Notes: a model not told the origin generated them from the sequence alone. 64,000 nucleotides of DNA from Pachypanchax playfairii (GCA_006937955.1 SSNP01000052.1:41368-105367), one strand, 5' to 3'. Positions 20,955 through 33,600 are shown, counted from the stretch's first letter. A program made the numbers and translations.

Positions 20955-23900
20955 AGTGGCCTCCATCCAAGACCTGTACTCCTCCATGTAGGACCTGTAT
21001 TCCTCCATGTAGGACCTGTACTTCTCCACGTAGGACCTGGATTCCTCCATCCAGGACCTGTACTCCTCCACGTAGGACCTGGATTCCTCCATCCAGGACC
21101 TGGATTCCTCCATCCAGGACCTGGACTCATCCATCTAGGACCTGTACTTCTCCATGTAGGACCTGGATTCCTCCATCCAGGACCTGTACTCCTCCATGTA
21201 GGACCTGTATTCCTCCATGTAGGACCTGTACTTCTCCATGTAGGACCTGGATTCCTCCATCCAGGACCTGTACTCCTCCACGTAGGACCTGGATTCCTCC
21301 ATCCAGGACCTGGATTCCTCCATCCAGGACCTGGACTCATCCATCTAGGACCTGTACTCCTCCACGTAGGACCTGGATTCCTCCACATAGGAGCTGGACT
21401 TCTCCATCTAGGACCTGTACTCCTCCACATAGGACCTGGATTCCTCCATCCAGGACCTGGACACATCCATCTAGGACCTGTACTCCTCCACGTAGGACCT
21501 GGATTCCTCCACATAGGACCTGGACTTCTCCATCCAGGACCTGGACTCCTCCACATAGGACCTGGACTCTTCCATCCAGGACCTAGACTCCTCCACATAG
21601 GACCTGGACTCCTCCACATAGGACCTGGACTCCTCCACGTAGGACCTGTACTCCTCCATCCAGGACCTGGACTCCTCCACGTAGGACCTGGACTCCTCCA
21701 CCTAGGACCTGGACTCCTCCACCTAGGACCTGGACTCCTCCACATAGGACCTGGACTCCTCCACGTAGGACCTGGACTCCTCCACGTAGGACCTGTACTC
21801 CTCCATCCAGGACCTGGACTCCTCCACGTCGGACCTGGATTCCTCCATCCAGGACCTGGACTCCTCCACATAGGACCTGGACTCCTCCATCCAGGACCTG
21901 GACTCCTCCACATAGGACCTGGACTCCTCCACATAGGACCTGGACTCCTCCACGTAGGACCTGTACTCCTCCATCCAGGACCTGGACTCCTCCACGTCGG
22001 ACCTGGATTCCTCCATCCAGGACCTGGACTCCTCCACATAGGACCTGGACTCTTCCATCCAGGACCTAGACTCCTCCACATAGGACCTGGACTCCTCCAC
22101 ATAGGACCTGGACTCTTCCATCCAGGACCTAGACTCCTCCACATAGGACCTGGACTCCTCCATCTAGGACCTGGACTCCTCCACCTAGGACCTGGACTCC
22201 TCCATCCAGGACCTGTACTCCTCCACGTAGGACCTGGACTCCTCCATCTAGGACCTGGACTCCTCCATATAGGACCTGGACTCCTCCACATAGGACCTGG
22301 ACTCCTCCACGTAGGACCTGGACTCCTCCACGTAGGACCTGTACTCCTCCATCCAGGACCTGGACTCCTCCACGTCGGACCTGGATTCCTCCATCCAGGA
22401 CCTGGACTCCTCCACCTAGGACCTGGACTCCTCCACATAGGACCTGGACTCCTCCATCTAGGACCTGGACTCCTCCACATAGGACCTGGACTCCTCCACA
22501 TAGGACCTGGACTCCTCCACGTAGGACCTGTACTCCTCCATCCAGGACCTGGACTCCTCCACGTCGGACCTGGATTCCTCCATCCAGGACCTGGACCCTC
22601 CACATAGGACCTGGACTCTTCCATCCAGGACCTAGACTCCTCCACATAGGACCTGGACTCCTCCACATAGGACCTGGACTCCTCCACATAGGACCTGGAC
22701 TCCTCCATCTAGGACCTGGACTCCTCCACGTAGGACCTGGACTCCTCCACGTAGGACCTGTACTCCTCCATCCAGGACCTGGACTCCTCCATCCAGGACC
22801 TGGACTCCTCCACATAGGACCTGGACTCCTCCACATAGGACCTGGACTCCTCCACGTAGGACCTGGACTCCTCCACGTCGGACCTGGATTCCTCCATCCA
22901 GGACCTGGACTCCTCCATCTAGGACCTGGACTCCTCCACATAGGACCTGGACTCCTCCACATAGGACCTGGACTCCTCCACATAGGACCTGGACTCTTCC
23001 ATCCAGGACCTAGACTCCTCCACATAGGACCTGGACTCCTCCACATAGGACCTGGACTCCTCCACATAGGACCTGGACTCCTCCACGTAGGACCTGTACT
23101 CCTCCATCCAGGACCTGGACTCCTCCACGTCGGACCTGGATTCCTCCATCCAGGACCTGGACTCCTCCATCTAGGACCTGGACTCCTCCATCTAGGACCT
23201 GGACTCCTCCACATAGGACCTGGACTCCTCCACATAGGACCTGGACTCTTCCATCCAGGACCTGGACTCCTCCACATAGGACCTGGACTCCTCCATCTAG
23301 GACCTGGACTCCTCCACATAGGACCTGGACTCCTCCACGTAGGACCTGGACTCCTCCACGTAGGACCTGTACTCCTCCATCCAGGACCTGGACTCCTCCA
23401 CGTCGGACCTGGATTCCTCCATCCAGGACCTGGACTCCTCCATCTAGGACCTGGACTCCTCCACATAGGACCTGGACTCTTCCATCCAGGACCTAGACTC
23501 CTCCACATAGGACCTGGCCTCCTCCACATAGGACCTGGACTCTTCCATCCAGGACCTAGACTCCTCCACATAGGACCTGGACTCCTCCATCTAGGACCTG
23601 GACTCCTCCACATAGGACCTGGACTCCTCCACGTAGGACCTGGACTCCTCCACGTAGGACCTGTATTCCTCCATCCAGGACCTGGATTCCTCCATCCAGG
23701 ACCTGGACTCATCCATCTAGGACCTGTACTCCTCCATGTAGGACCTGGATTCCTCCACATAGGACCTGTACTCTTCCATCCAGGACCTGGACTCCTCCAC
23801 GTCGGACCTGGATTCCTCCATCCAGGACCTGGACTCCTCCATCTAGGACCTGGACTCCTCCACATAGGACCTGGACTCCTCCACATAGGACCTGGACTCC

Positions 23901-25520
23901 TCCACGTAGGGCCTGGACTCCTCCACTAGGACCTGTACTCCTCCACGTAGGACCTGGATTCCTCCATCCAGGACCTGTACTCCTCCACGTCGGACCTGGA
24001 TTCCTCCATCCAGGACCTGGACTCCTCCATCTAGGACCTGGATTCCTCCACATAGGACCTGGACTTCTCCATCCAGGACCTGGACTCCTCCACATAGGAC
24101 CTGGACTCTTCCATCCAGGACCTAGACTCCTCCACATAGGACCTGGACTCCTCCACGTAGGACCTGGACTCCTCCATCTAGGACCTGTACTCCTCCACGT
24201 AGGACCTGGACTCCTCCACGTAGGACCTGTACTCCTCCACGTAGGACCTGGATTCCTCCATCCAGGACCTGGATTCCTCCATCCAGGACCTGGACTCTTC
24301 CATTCAGGACCTGGACTCCTCCATCTAGGACCTGTATTCCTCCATCCAGGACCTGGACCCCTCCATCTAGGACCTGTACTCCTCCACGTAGGACCTGGAT
24401 TCCTCCACATAGGACCTGGACTTCTCCATCCAGGACCTGGACTCCTCCACATAGGACCTGGACTCTTCCATCCAGGACCTAGACTCCTCCACATAGGACC
24501 TGGACTCCTCCACATAGGACCTGGACTCTTCCATCCAGGACCTAGACTCCTCCACATAGGACCTGGACTCCTCCACCTAGGACCTGGACTCCTCCACATA
24601 GGACCTGGACTCCTCCACGTCGGACCTGTACTCCTCCACGTAGGACCTGGATTCCTCCATCCAGGACCTGGATTCCTCCATCCAGGACCTGGACTCATCC
24701 ATCTAGGACCTGTACTTCTCCATGTAGGACCTGGATTCCTCCATCCAGGACCTGTACTCCTCCACGTAGGACCTGGATTCCTCCACATAGGAGCTGGACT
24801 TCTCCATCTAGGACCTGTACTCCTCCACATAGGACCTGGATTCCTCCATCCAGGACCTGGACTCCTCCACATAGGACCTGGACTCCTCCACATAGGACCT
24901 GGACTCCTCCACATAGGACCTGGACTCCTCCATCTAGGATCTGGACTCCTCCACGTAGGACCTGGACTCCTCCACGTAGGACCTGTACTCCTCCATCCAG
25001 GACCTGGACTCCTCCACGTCGGACCTGGATTCCTCCATCCAGGACCTGGACTCCTCCATCTAGGACCTGGACTCCTCCACATAGGACCTGGACTCCTCCA
25101 CATAGGACCTGGACTCCTCCACGTAGGACCTGGACTCCTCCACGTAGGACCTGTACTCCTCCACGTCGGACCTGGATTCCTCCATCCAGGACCTGGACTC
25201 CTCCACATAGGACCTGGACTCTTCCATCCAGGACCTAGACTCCTCCACATAGGACCTGGACTCCTCCACATAGGACCTGGACTCCTCCACATAGGACCTG
25301 GACTCCTCCATCTAGGATCTGGACTCCTCCACGTAGGACCTGGACTCCTCCACGTAGGACCTGTACTCCTCCATCCAGGACCTGGACTCCTCCACGTCGG
25401 ACCTGGATTCCTCCATCCAGGACCTGGACTCCTCCATCTAGGACCTGGACTCCTCCATCTAGGACCTGGACTCCTCCACATAGGACCTGGACTCCTCCAC
25501 GTAGGGCCTGGACTCCTCCA
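20955..25520. repeat. 21-bp minisatellite, about 217 copies
   Basis: A 4.57-kb array of a 21-bp unit: gacctg(g/t)a(c/t)tcctcca followed by a variable end (catag, cgtag, tccag, tctag, tgtag or cgtcg). Because 21 is a multiple of three and several frames lack stops, both strands show long open frames (GPMWRSP, EESRSYV and VQVLCGG on the minus strand; GLLHIGP on the plus strand). Open frames on both strands without preference argue against coding. The leftmost unit reads SIQDLYS on the plus strand, as in the C-terminal part of LINE reverse transcriptases, and the right edge runs straight into a LINE 3' end. The array may therefore have grown from LINE sequence. Confidence 0.96.
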
Positions 25521-25919
25521 GAGGTAATGGTCAGGCAGCATCATCAGGGACCTTCTCACCAGGATCTCACCTCTTCTCTCCACTGTGGATGGAGCTACAG
25601 ATCACTGAACACCAGAACCACCAGACCCAAGACCAGGTTCTTCCTCCAGACCGTCACCATGTTGAACAAACATGTTTAATAAAGAATTAACTTCTATCAT
25701 AAAATAATAATATCTACCTGTTCTGTACCACCTGACTTCAAACCACCAATCAGATTTTCATGATGGACGATGCTGCTGATGTGTCTCTTGTCTCGTGTGT
25801 GTTCATGTCCAACGCTGTCTGTTTATCTTTATGTCTATAAGTACAAGTGAAAAGTGAACCAGAACCAAATACCTTGTATGTGGAACATACTGGACCAAAT
25901 AATCCTGATTCTGATTCTA
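25521..25919 (+). mobile_element. 3' end of a LINE (ORF2 C-terminus and gattct tail)
   Basis: Downstream of the 21-bp array, the plus-strand frame reads SYRSLNTRTTRPKTRFF and ends TVTMLNKHV at a TAA (25677-25679). This resembles the extreme C-terminus of fish L2/Rex1-type ORF2 proteins (RRYRSL...TRFxNSFFPQAV). About 230 bp later come the words ataatcctgattctgattct, typical of the short-repeat tail of these LINEs (about 25900-25919). The upstream reverse transcriptase is replaced by the array. Orientation is opposite to the endonuclease fragment on the other side. Confidence 0.7.
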
Positions 25920-27445
25920 GTAAAGAGTTCTTCTGTTTTTATTGTTTTTAGCAAAACCAGGTACTTGTTTACAATGTCCCCCTGTCCCCCCCCATTAGAA
26001 AGCACTTCCTGTTACCTGGGACTGCTAGATGATATCTCTTCAGATGTATCTTCATATATTCTGGGAGATTTTACTGGTTGTTTGTGCTCATTATTTGTTA
26101 TTTCTTCAGGTCAGAAAGTTGAGCTCTGTCTGATTTGTTGCATCCTCAGGCTGTAAACTACAGACACGTCAGCTCAAGATCCACCTGGTGTCTGTGACAA
26201 AGGCCACATCATTATCCTTAGAAACAACAAAAGCTATCAGTAGTTTCAGTGTTGGAGGTACTTTTCCTCCTGGAGTTTATCAGCTGACACATCCAGACTT
26301 GCATGAATTACACAGAACTTCCATTAAAAATGATAACAGTAGAATGTAGAGATTTATTTTGAGCCCTAAGAGGATGAATATGAGGATGGACAAGTTAAAG
26401 CTGAGTAAGTAACAGCTCAAAGCTGGTGGAGTGTTTGTATTGGGAGAAATCCTGCCATGTACTAAGAAATGCAGCTGATATTGAGTCTGTCTGTTAACAT
26501 GAAGCGAGTGTCACAGGTTGCGAGTGCAAACATACAGAGAGAAAACAAGTGGTTCTGGCTGTGGTCCCAGAAAGCCATTGATCTTCCATGTTCAATGCCA
26601 TGCGACGGTCTGTTGCTGAATTTCTGCAGTGTGTGTGTGCATCTGTTGGTCTGGCAGGAGACCAGATAAGGAGCAGAGTGTAGAGCCTGAGATGAGGAGG
26701 TGATGCTGACGGTGCAGTGTGCACGGAGCATTTTAAAAGCATTTCTCTAACAGACTCGCCTCCATCTGATACACCAGACATCTACATCCAACACTAGATG
26801 GCAGTGTTTATATCCAACACCAGAGTTTAGAGTAATTTATTCATCGAAACTCTTTAAACCAGATATTGATATTTCTATACGATAAAACACCTAAAACACA
26901 AAAGTTTCTGAACAACTACCAACAACTACCTCTAGAGTTGAAGTTTTTCAGATATTGATTTTTACTTTGTGCTGGTTAACTTTTTAGTTTTACTCCTACA
27001 TGATGCTGTTTGTACCGGGTTCTGGGAGTTTCATCTCCTTTCCAGGTTTATACTTCTGATCTCTTTTCTTCAGGTGAGTCTGAGCTGTCTGTAGTTTAAA
27101 AGTCTTCATATTAAAAAGCTGCAGCTAACAGCTCCAGTGGTGATCAGTCTAAAACCAAGAGGAGACTGTAGCACTGCTGGGCCAGAGAGGATGTAGAACA
27201 GTCTTTATCTTTAACCTCCTTCTTCTGGTTGGTTCTTCACTTCCTCCTGGATCACCTGGAAAAGAAGTGAAGTAAATCAACTTGAACTGTTAGCGCTGGT
27301 ACTCAGCTAGCTCTCCTCCGCCTCCACAAACAAATTCTAATCTTTACTGAATCCATAAAACCTCTTGACTTCAGTGTTCAGAGTCTGATTTTCTGAGCTG
27401 TTATGAAAGTTTCTTTACTCTAGAATCATCAGCTGATCTTGTTCA
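25920..27445. other. Intergenic, no gene recognised
   Basis: Mixed AT-rich DNA with a C-run near 25980-25995. Open frames of about 90-100 codons at 25854-26156 and 26462-26781 have no recognisable domain. The one motif noted is the CTCF-like site listed separately. Confidence 0.55.
26791..26805 (+). promoter_or_regulatory. CTCF-like motif
   Basis: acactagatggcagt matches 14 of 15 positions of the vertebrate CTCF consensus CCASYAGRKGGCRSY; only the first base differs. Chance matches of this quality occur in a genome, so occupancy is not implied. Confidence 0.35.
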
Positions 27446-27447
27446 TA

Positions 27448-27647
27448 CAGTGGGGCAAAAAAGTATTTAGTCAGCCACCAATTGTGTAAGTTCTCCCACT
27501 TAAAAAGATCAGAGAGGCCTGTAATTTTCATCATAGGTATACCTCAACTATGAGAGACAAAATGAGGAAAAAAAATCCAGAAAATCACATTGTCTGATTT
27601 TTAAAGAATTTATTTGCAAATTATGGTGGAAAATAAGTATTTGGTCA
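27448..27647 (+). repeat. Terminal inverted repeat (200 bp) of the Tc1-like element
   Basis: Reverse complement of 28850-29049 with no mismatch seen. It is downstream of the transposase stop because the gene is on the minus strand. Confidence 0.93.
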
Positions 27648-27663
27648 ATAACAAAAGTTAATC

Positions 27664-28686
27664 TCAATACTTTGTTATATAGCCTTTGTTGGCAATGACA
27701 GAGGTCAAACGTTTTCTGTAAGTCTTCACAAGGTTTTCACACACTGTTGCTGGTATTTTGGCCCATTCCTCCATGCAGATCTCCTCTAGAGCAGTGATGT
27801 TTTGGGGCTGACGCTGGGCAACACGGACTTTCAACTCCCTCCAGAGATTTTCTATGGGGTTGAGATCTGGAGACTGGCTAGGCCACTCCAGGACCTTGAA
27901 ATGCTTCTTACGAAGCCACTCCTTCGTTGCCCGGGCGGTGTGTTTGGGATCATTGTCATGCTGAAAGACCCAGCCACGTCTCATTTTCAATGCCCTTGCT
28001 GATGGAAGGAGGTTTTCACTCAAAATCTTACGATACATGGCCCCATTCATTCTTTCCTTTACACGGATCAGTCGTCCTGGTCCCCTTGCAGAAAAACAGC
28101 CCCAAAGCATGATGTTTCCACCCCCATGCTTTACAGTAGGTATGGTGTTCTTTGGATCCAACTCAGCATTCTTTCCCCTCCAAACACGACAAGTTGAGTT
28201 TCTACCAAAAAGTTCTATTTTGGTTTCATCTGACCATATGATGTTCTCCCAATCCTCTTCTGGATCATCCAAATGCTCTCTAGCAAACCGCAGACGGGCC
28301 TGGACGTGTCCTGGCTTCAGCAGGGGGACACGTCTGGCACTGCAGGATTTGAGTCCCTGGTGGCGTAGTGTGTTACTGATGGTAGCCTTTGCTACTTTGG
28401 TCCCAGCTCTCTGCAGGTCATTCACTAGGTCCCTCCGTGTGGTTCTGGGATTTTTGCTCACCGTTCTTGTGATCATTTTGACCCCACGGGGTGAGATCTT
28501 GCGTGGAGCCCCAGATCGAGGGAGATTATCAGTGGTCTTGTATGTCTTCCATTTTCTAATAATTGCTCCCACAGTTGATTTCTTCACACCAAGCTGCTTA
28601 CCTATTGCAGATTCAGTCTTCCCAGCCTGGTGAAGGTCTACAATTTTGTTTCTGGTGTCCTTTGACAGCTCTTTGGTCTTGGCCAT
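27664..28686 (-). CDS. Tc1-like transposase (DD34E), apparently intact
   Basis: A 340-residue DDE transposase that would bind the inverted repeats, excise the element and insert it at TA. From the ATG at 28686: MAKTKELSKDTRNKIVDLHQ, two helix-turn-helix regions of the paired-like DNA-binding domain (about residues 1-115) separated by a basic PRSGAPRK linker (56-63). The catalytic residues are Asp153 (WSDETK), Asp244 (QHDNDPKH) and Glu279 (NPIENLW), with 34 residues between the last two. A glycine-rich HGGGNIMLWGCFS box sits at about 187-199. The length and catalytic positions equal those of well-studied fish Tc1 transposases. It ends NKGYITKY at 27664, just inside the left inverted repeat. 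No frameshift or stop is seen. Confidence 0.95.
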   Translation of the reverse strand: MAKTKELSKDTRNKIVDLHQAGKTESAIGKQLGVKKSTVGAIIRKWKTYKTTDNLPRSGAPRKISPRGVKMITRTVSKNPRTTRRDLVNDLQRAGTKVAKATISNTLRHQGLKSCSARRVPLLKPGHVQARLRFAREHLDDPEEDWENIIWSDETKIELFGRNSTCRVWRGKNAELDPKNTIPTVKHGGGNIMLWGCFSARGPGRLIRVKERMNGAMYRKILSENLLPSARALKMRRGWVFQHDNDPKHTARATKEWLRKKHFKVLEWPSQSPDLNPIENLWRELKVRVAQRQPQNITALEEICMEEWAKIPATVCENLVKTYRKRLTSVIANKGYITKY

Positions 28687-28849
28687 AGTGGAGTTTGGAG
28701 CGTGACTGTTTGAGGTTGTGGACAGGTGTCTTTTATACTGATAACGAGTTCACACAGGTGCCATTAATACAGGTAACGAGTGGAGGACTGAGGAGCCTCT
28801 TAAAGAAGTTACAGGTCTGTGAAAGCCAGAAATCTTACTTGTTTGTAGG

Positions 28850-29049
28850 TGACCAAATACTTATTTTCCACCATAATTTGCAAATAAATTCTTTAAAAAT
28901 CAGACAATGTGATTTTCTGGATTTTTTTTCCTCATTTTGTCTCTCATAGTTGAGGTATACCTATGATGAAAATTACAGGCCTCTCTGATCTTTTTAAGTG
29001 GGAGAACTTACACAATTGGTGGCTGACTAAATACTTTTTTGCCCCACTG
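28850..29049 (-). repeat. Terminal inverted repeat (200 bp) of the Tc1-like element, transposase 5' side
   Basis: Matches the reverse complement of 27448-27647 throughout by eye. It is followed by TA at 29050-29051. Confidence 0.93.
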
Positions 29050-29051
29050 TA

Positions 29052-30620
29052 TGAACCAGAGTGATACAGAGTGAAAGTATCTCTTGGTACCATCTGACCA
29101 GTGCAGGTATGGAGAACATGTTTGTTGTGCCCAAATGAATGAACCTCTGGTGTGTTATTGCCTAGCAATGGCTGTCTAAGTATAATGTGAAAACTGGAAT
29201 GCAGGACTCATGATGAGTGTTTGTGTTATCACCAGGGTGTTACTGAGTATGTTTACGCTCTCAGCATCACTGTGCAGGTTGGAATGATCAGAGTAAGCTC
29301 TGCACAGCCGGCGCCGCTTTGTATCACTTTCATCAGTTATTCTGATCCATATTTGAAAAGGAACAACACGGCGTGTAAAACTGATCTCAGGCCAGAAAGA
29401 AAATCCAAAATAAAGTCAAAAGCTGTCGACTGACGTTCACTGGACACGTTGTTACTGGAAGGGACTGAACATGTATCAGGTACCTTCATGTATCGATCAA
29501 AACAAATGGAACAACTTGAGTGGAACACAGTGGTCAGGTCCAGTGGTGATGTTTGTGTGTGCGCTCGTGTGTGCGCTCATGTGTGTGCTGTATGACAACT
29601 GCCTGAGGAGGCCTCATTACACTCCACCTCTATCCTTGTGTGAAACAGGAGCTCATGCCTCACAGCGTGTCCTTGACGTGACTGACAAATTCACCTCACA
29701 CATTTGTAAAGTTTAATGCAGCTCACGTCTGACATATTGGAACAGAAACGTATCAATAAAGGAACAGAGGTACTTGTCATTGTAAATGTTATCTTGGGTC
29801 TGTAAGTTGTTCTGGATGTGACAGGAAGTTCAACTCTGCTTCATACTAGTGGACTCGTCTTTATTCTGTCCAAACAGTTAGTGACTGAGCTGGAATTAAA
29901 GGATGTTTTCCAATAAGGCCAAACCACAAGCAGTCAGGTGGTTGATAGATGTCAGAAGAGCCAACAGTTCAACCCAGCTGTCTAAATGACATGAATATTA
30001 AACTAAAATAAATGTGATGAACCATTAAATTCCCCAAGGAGAAAGAAAAAGACATATTTGATGAAAATACTATTGTCTGTTTTCCTCCTGATTCCTGCCC
30101 CATGAGGTAGTACAAGTTATATTCTGTTCAGTAAATGTTACTTATTGTAAAGTTTCCTTCAGTGATACAAAAGTTCCAGATGAGTTTAAACTGGTGCAGA
30201 TTGGACAAGCAGAGCCTGTTGGCTCATGATGCTGCAGGGCTGTTAGACAGTAAAGTCTGAATTAGTTCCATCGCCTGTAAACATATTATCTCTACATGAA
30301 AATAGAAAAAAGGCTCGTGTTAATTAATGTAATTTATTTTCTTTGGAGGATTAACTCTCCAGTTTTTGGTTTTTATATTAGAAAGAGAAAATGTCTCATT
30401 GTTTTCTCTCCACCAGCAGAGCTCACTTTTATTTCTCTTATTGATAAAAGTATAAAGGAAATATAAACTGTTGGAAATCTTTTTATAATGATTCTGATTT
30501 AAACACTTTTTATCTAAACCTGATCAAATATTTAAACTGACATAAAATTAAAATAGAAAACAAAAACTTTAAATATGAATTACAACGTGCAGATGGTTAA
30601 ACTGTTATATCTGTTTTATA
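29052..30620. other. Intergenic, no gene recognised
   Basis: AT-rich unique DNA between the Tc1-like element and the giant array. Open frames of 60-80 codons carry no recognisable domain. I see no RNA gene. Confidence 0.6.
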
Positions 30621-33600
30621 ATGTACATGCTGTCTACATGCTATATGCTATATACATGCTGCCTACATGCTACATGCTATATGCTATATACATGCTGTCT
30701 ACATGCTATATACATGCTGTCTACACGTACATGCTGCCTACATGCTACATGCTTTATGCTATATACATGCTGTCTACACGTACATGCTGCCTACATGCTA
30801 CATGCTTTATGCTATATACATGCTGTCTACATGTACATGCTGCCTACATGCTACATGCTATATACATGCTGTCTACATGCTACATGCTGTCTACATGCTA
30901 TATACATGCTCTCTACATGCTATATACATGCTGTCTACATGCTATATACATGCTGTCTACATGCTACATGCTGTCTACATGCTATATACATGCTATATAC
31001 ATGCTGTCTACATGCTGTCTACATGCTACATGCTATATGCTATATACATGCTGTCTACATGCTATATACATGCTTTCTACATGCTACATGCTATATGCTG
31101 TATACATGCTGTCTACATGCTACATGCTATTACATGCTGTCTACATGCTATATACATGCTGTCTACATGCTGTCTACATGCTATATACATGCTCTCTACA
31201 TGCTATATACATGCTGTCTACATGCTATATACATGCTGTCTACATGCTACATGCTATATGCTTTATACATGCTGTCTACATGCTACATGCTATATGCTAT
31301 ATACATGCTGTCTTCATGTACATGCTGCCTACATGCTATATACATGCTGTCTACATGCTATCTACATGCTATATACATGCTGTCTACACGTACATGCTGC
31401 CTACATGCTACATGCTATATGCTATATACATGCTGTCTACACGTACATGCTGCCTACATGCTACATGCTATATGCTATATACATGCTGTCTACATGCTAT
31501 ATACATGCTTTCTACATGCTACATGCTATATGCTGTATACATGCTGTCTACATGCTACATGCTGTCTACACGTACATGCTGCCTACATGCTACATGCTTT
31601 ATGCTATATACATGCTGTCTACACGTACATGCTGCCTACATGCTACATGCTTTATGCTATATACATGCTGTCTACATGCTACATGCTGTCTACATGCTAC
31701 ATGCTATATACATGCTGTCTACATGCTACATGCTATATACATGCTGTCTACATGCTGTCTACATGCTACATGCTATATACATGCTGTCTACATGTTACAT
31801 GCTGTCTACATGCTACATGCTGTCTACATGTACATGCTGCCTACATGCTACATGCTATATACATGCTGTCTATATGCTACATGCTGTCTACATGCTACAT
31901 GCTATATGCTATATACATGCTGTCTACATGCTATATACATGCTGTCTACACGTACATGCTGCCTACATGCTACATGCTATATGCTATATACATGCTGTCT
32001 ACATGCTATATACATGCTGTCTACATGTTACATGCTGTCTACATGCTATATACATGCTGTCTACACGTACATGCTGCCTACATGCTACATGCTATATGCT
32101 ATATACATGCTGTCTACATGCTACATGCTATATACATGCTGTCTACATGCTGTCTACATGCTATATACATGCTGTCTACATGCTACATGCTGTCTACATG
32201 CTGTCTACATGCTATATACATGCTGTCTACATGCTGTCTACATGCTATATACACGCTGTCTACATGCTATATACATGCTGTCTACATGCTATAAACATGT
32301 TGTCTACATGCTACATGCTATATACATGCTGTCTACATGTACATGCTGCCTACATGCTACATGCTATATACATGCTGTCTATATGCTACATGCTTTCTAC
32401 ATGCTACATGCTATATGCTGTATACATGCTGTCTACATGCTACATGCTGTCTACACGTACATGCTGCCTACATGCTACATGCTTTATGCTATATACATGC
32501 TGTCTACACGTACATGCTGCCTACATGCTACATGCTTTATGCTATATACATGCTGTCTACATGCTATATACACGCTGTCTACATGCTATATACATGCTGT
32601 CTACATGCTATAAACATGTTGTCTACATGCTACATGCTATATACATGCTGTCTACATGCTATATGCTGTCTATATGCTACATGCTGTCTACATGTTGCCT
32701 ACATGCTGTCTACATGCTATATACATGCTGTCTACATGCTACATGCTATATACATGTATACATGCTGTCTACATGCTACATGCTGTCTACACGTACATGC
32801 TGCCTACATGCTACATGCTATATGCATATACATGCTGTCTACACGTACATGCTGCCTACATGCTACATGCTTTATGCTATATACATGCTGTCTACATGCT
32901 ACCTGCTATATACATGCTTTCTACATGCTATATGCTGTATACATGCTGTCTACATGCTGTCTACATGCTATATACATGCTGTCTACATGCTACATGCTGT
33001 CTACATGCTGTCTACATGCTATATACATGCTGTCTACATGCTATAAACATGTTGTCTACATGCTACATGCTATATACATGCTGTCTACATGCTACATGCT
33101 ATATACATGCTGTCTACATGCTGTCTACATGCTATATACATGCTGTCTACATGCTACATGCTGTCTACATGCTATATACATGCTGTCTACATGCTGCTAC
33201 ATGCTATATACATGCTGTCTACATGCTGTCTACATGCTATATACATGCTGTCTACATGCTACATGCTGTCTACATGCTGTCTACATGCTATATACATGCT
33301 GTCTACATGCTATAAACATGTTGTCTACATGCTACATGCTATATACATGCTGTCTACATGCTACATGCTATATCCATGCTGTCTACATGCTATATACATG
33401 CTCTCTACATGCTACATGCTATATGCTGTATACATGCTGTCTACATGCTACATGCTGTCTACACGTACATGCTGCCTACATGCTACATGCTATATACATG
33501 CTGCCTACATGCTACATGCTTTATGCTATCTACATGCTGTCTACATGCTATATACATGCTATCTACATGCTACATGCTATATACATGCTGTCTACATGCT

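Larger units (their letters stand above)
27448..29049 (-). mobile_element. Intact-looking Tc1-like transposon, 1,602 bp, DD34E type
   Basis: Complete element with 200-bp terminal inverted repeats (27448-27647 and 28850-29049), beginning cagtggggc and ending gccccactg. I found no mismatch on reading both arms. TA flanks both ends (27446-27447 and 29050-29051). The transposase frame is uninterrupted on the minus strand. Perfect arms and an intact frame suggest a recent insertion that may still be active. The flanks also form a short palindrome beyond the TA. Confidence 0.95.

Noticed and set aside
20901..25583. Long open frames on both strands of the 21-bp array (collagen-like GPMWRSP and GLLHIGP repeats)
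   Set aside because: Several frames on both strands are open at once, as expected for a 21-bp unit. There is no Gly-X-Y collagen periodicity, no signal peptide and no exon structure.
26462..26781. Possible exon on the minus strand (89- and 95-codon overlapping frames)
   Set aside because: Two frames overlap, neither has a recognisable domain, and no plausible splice signals frame them.
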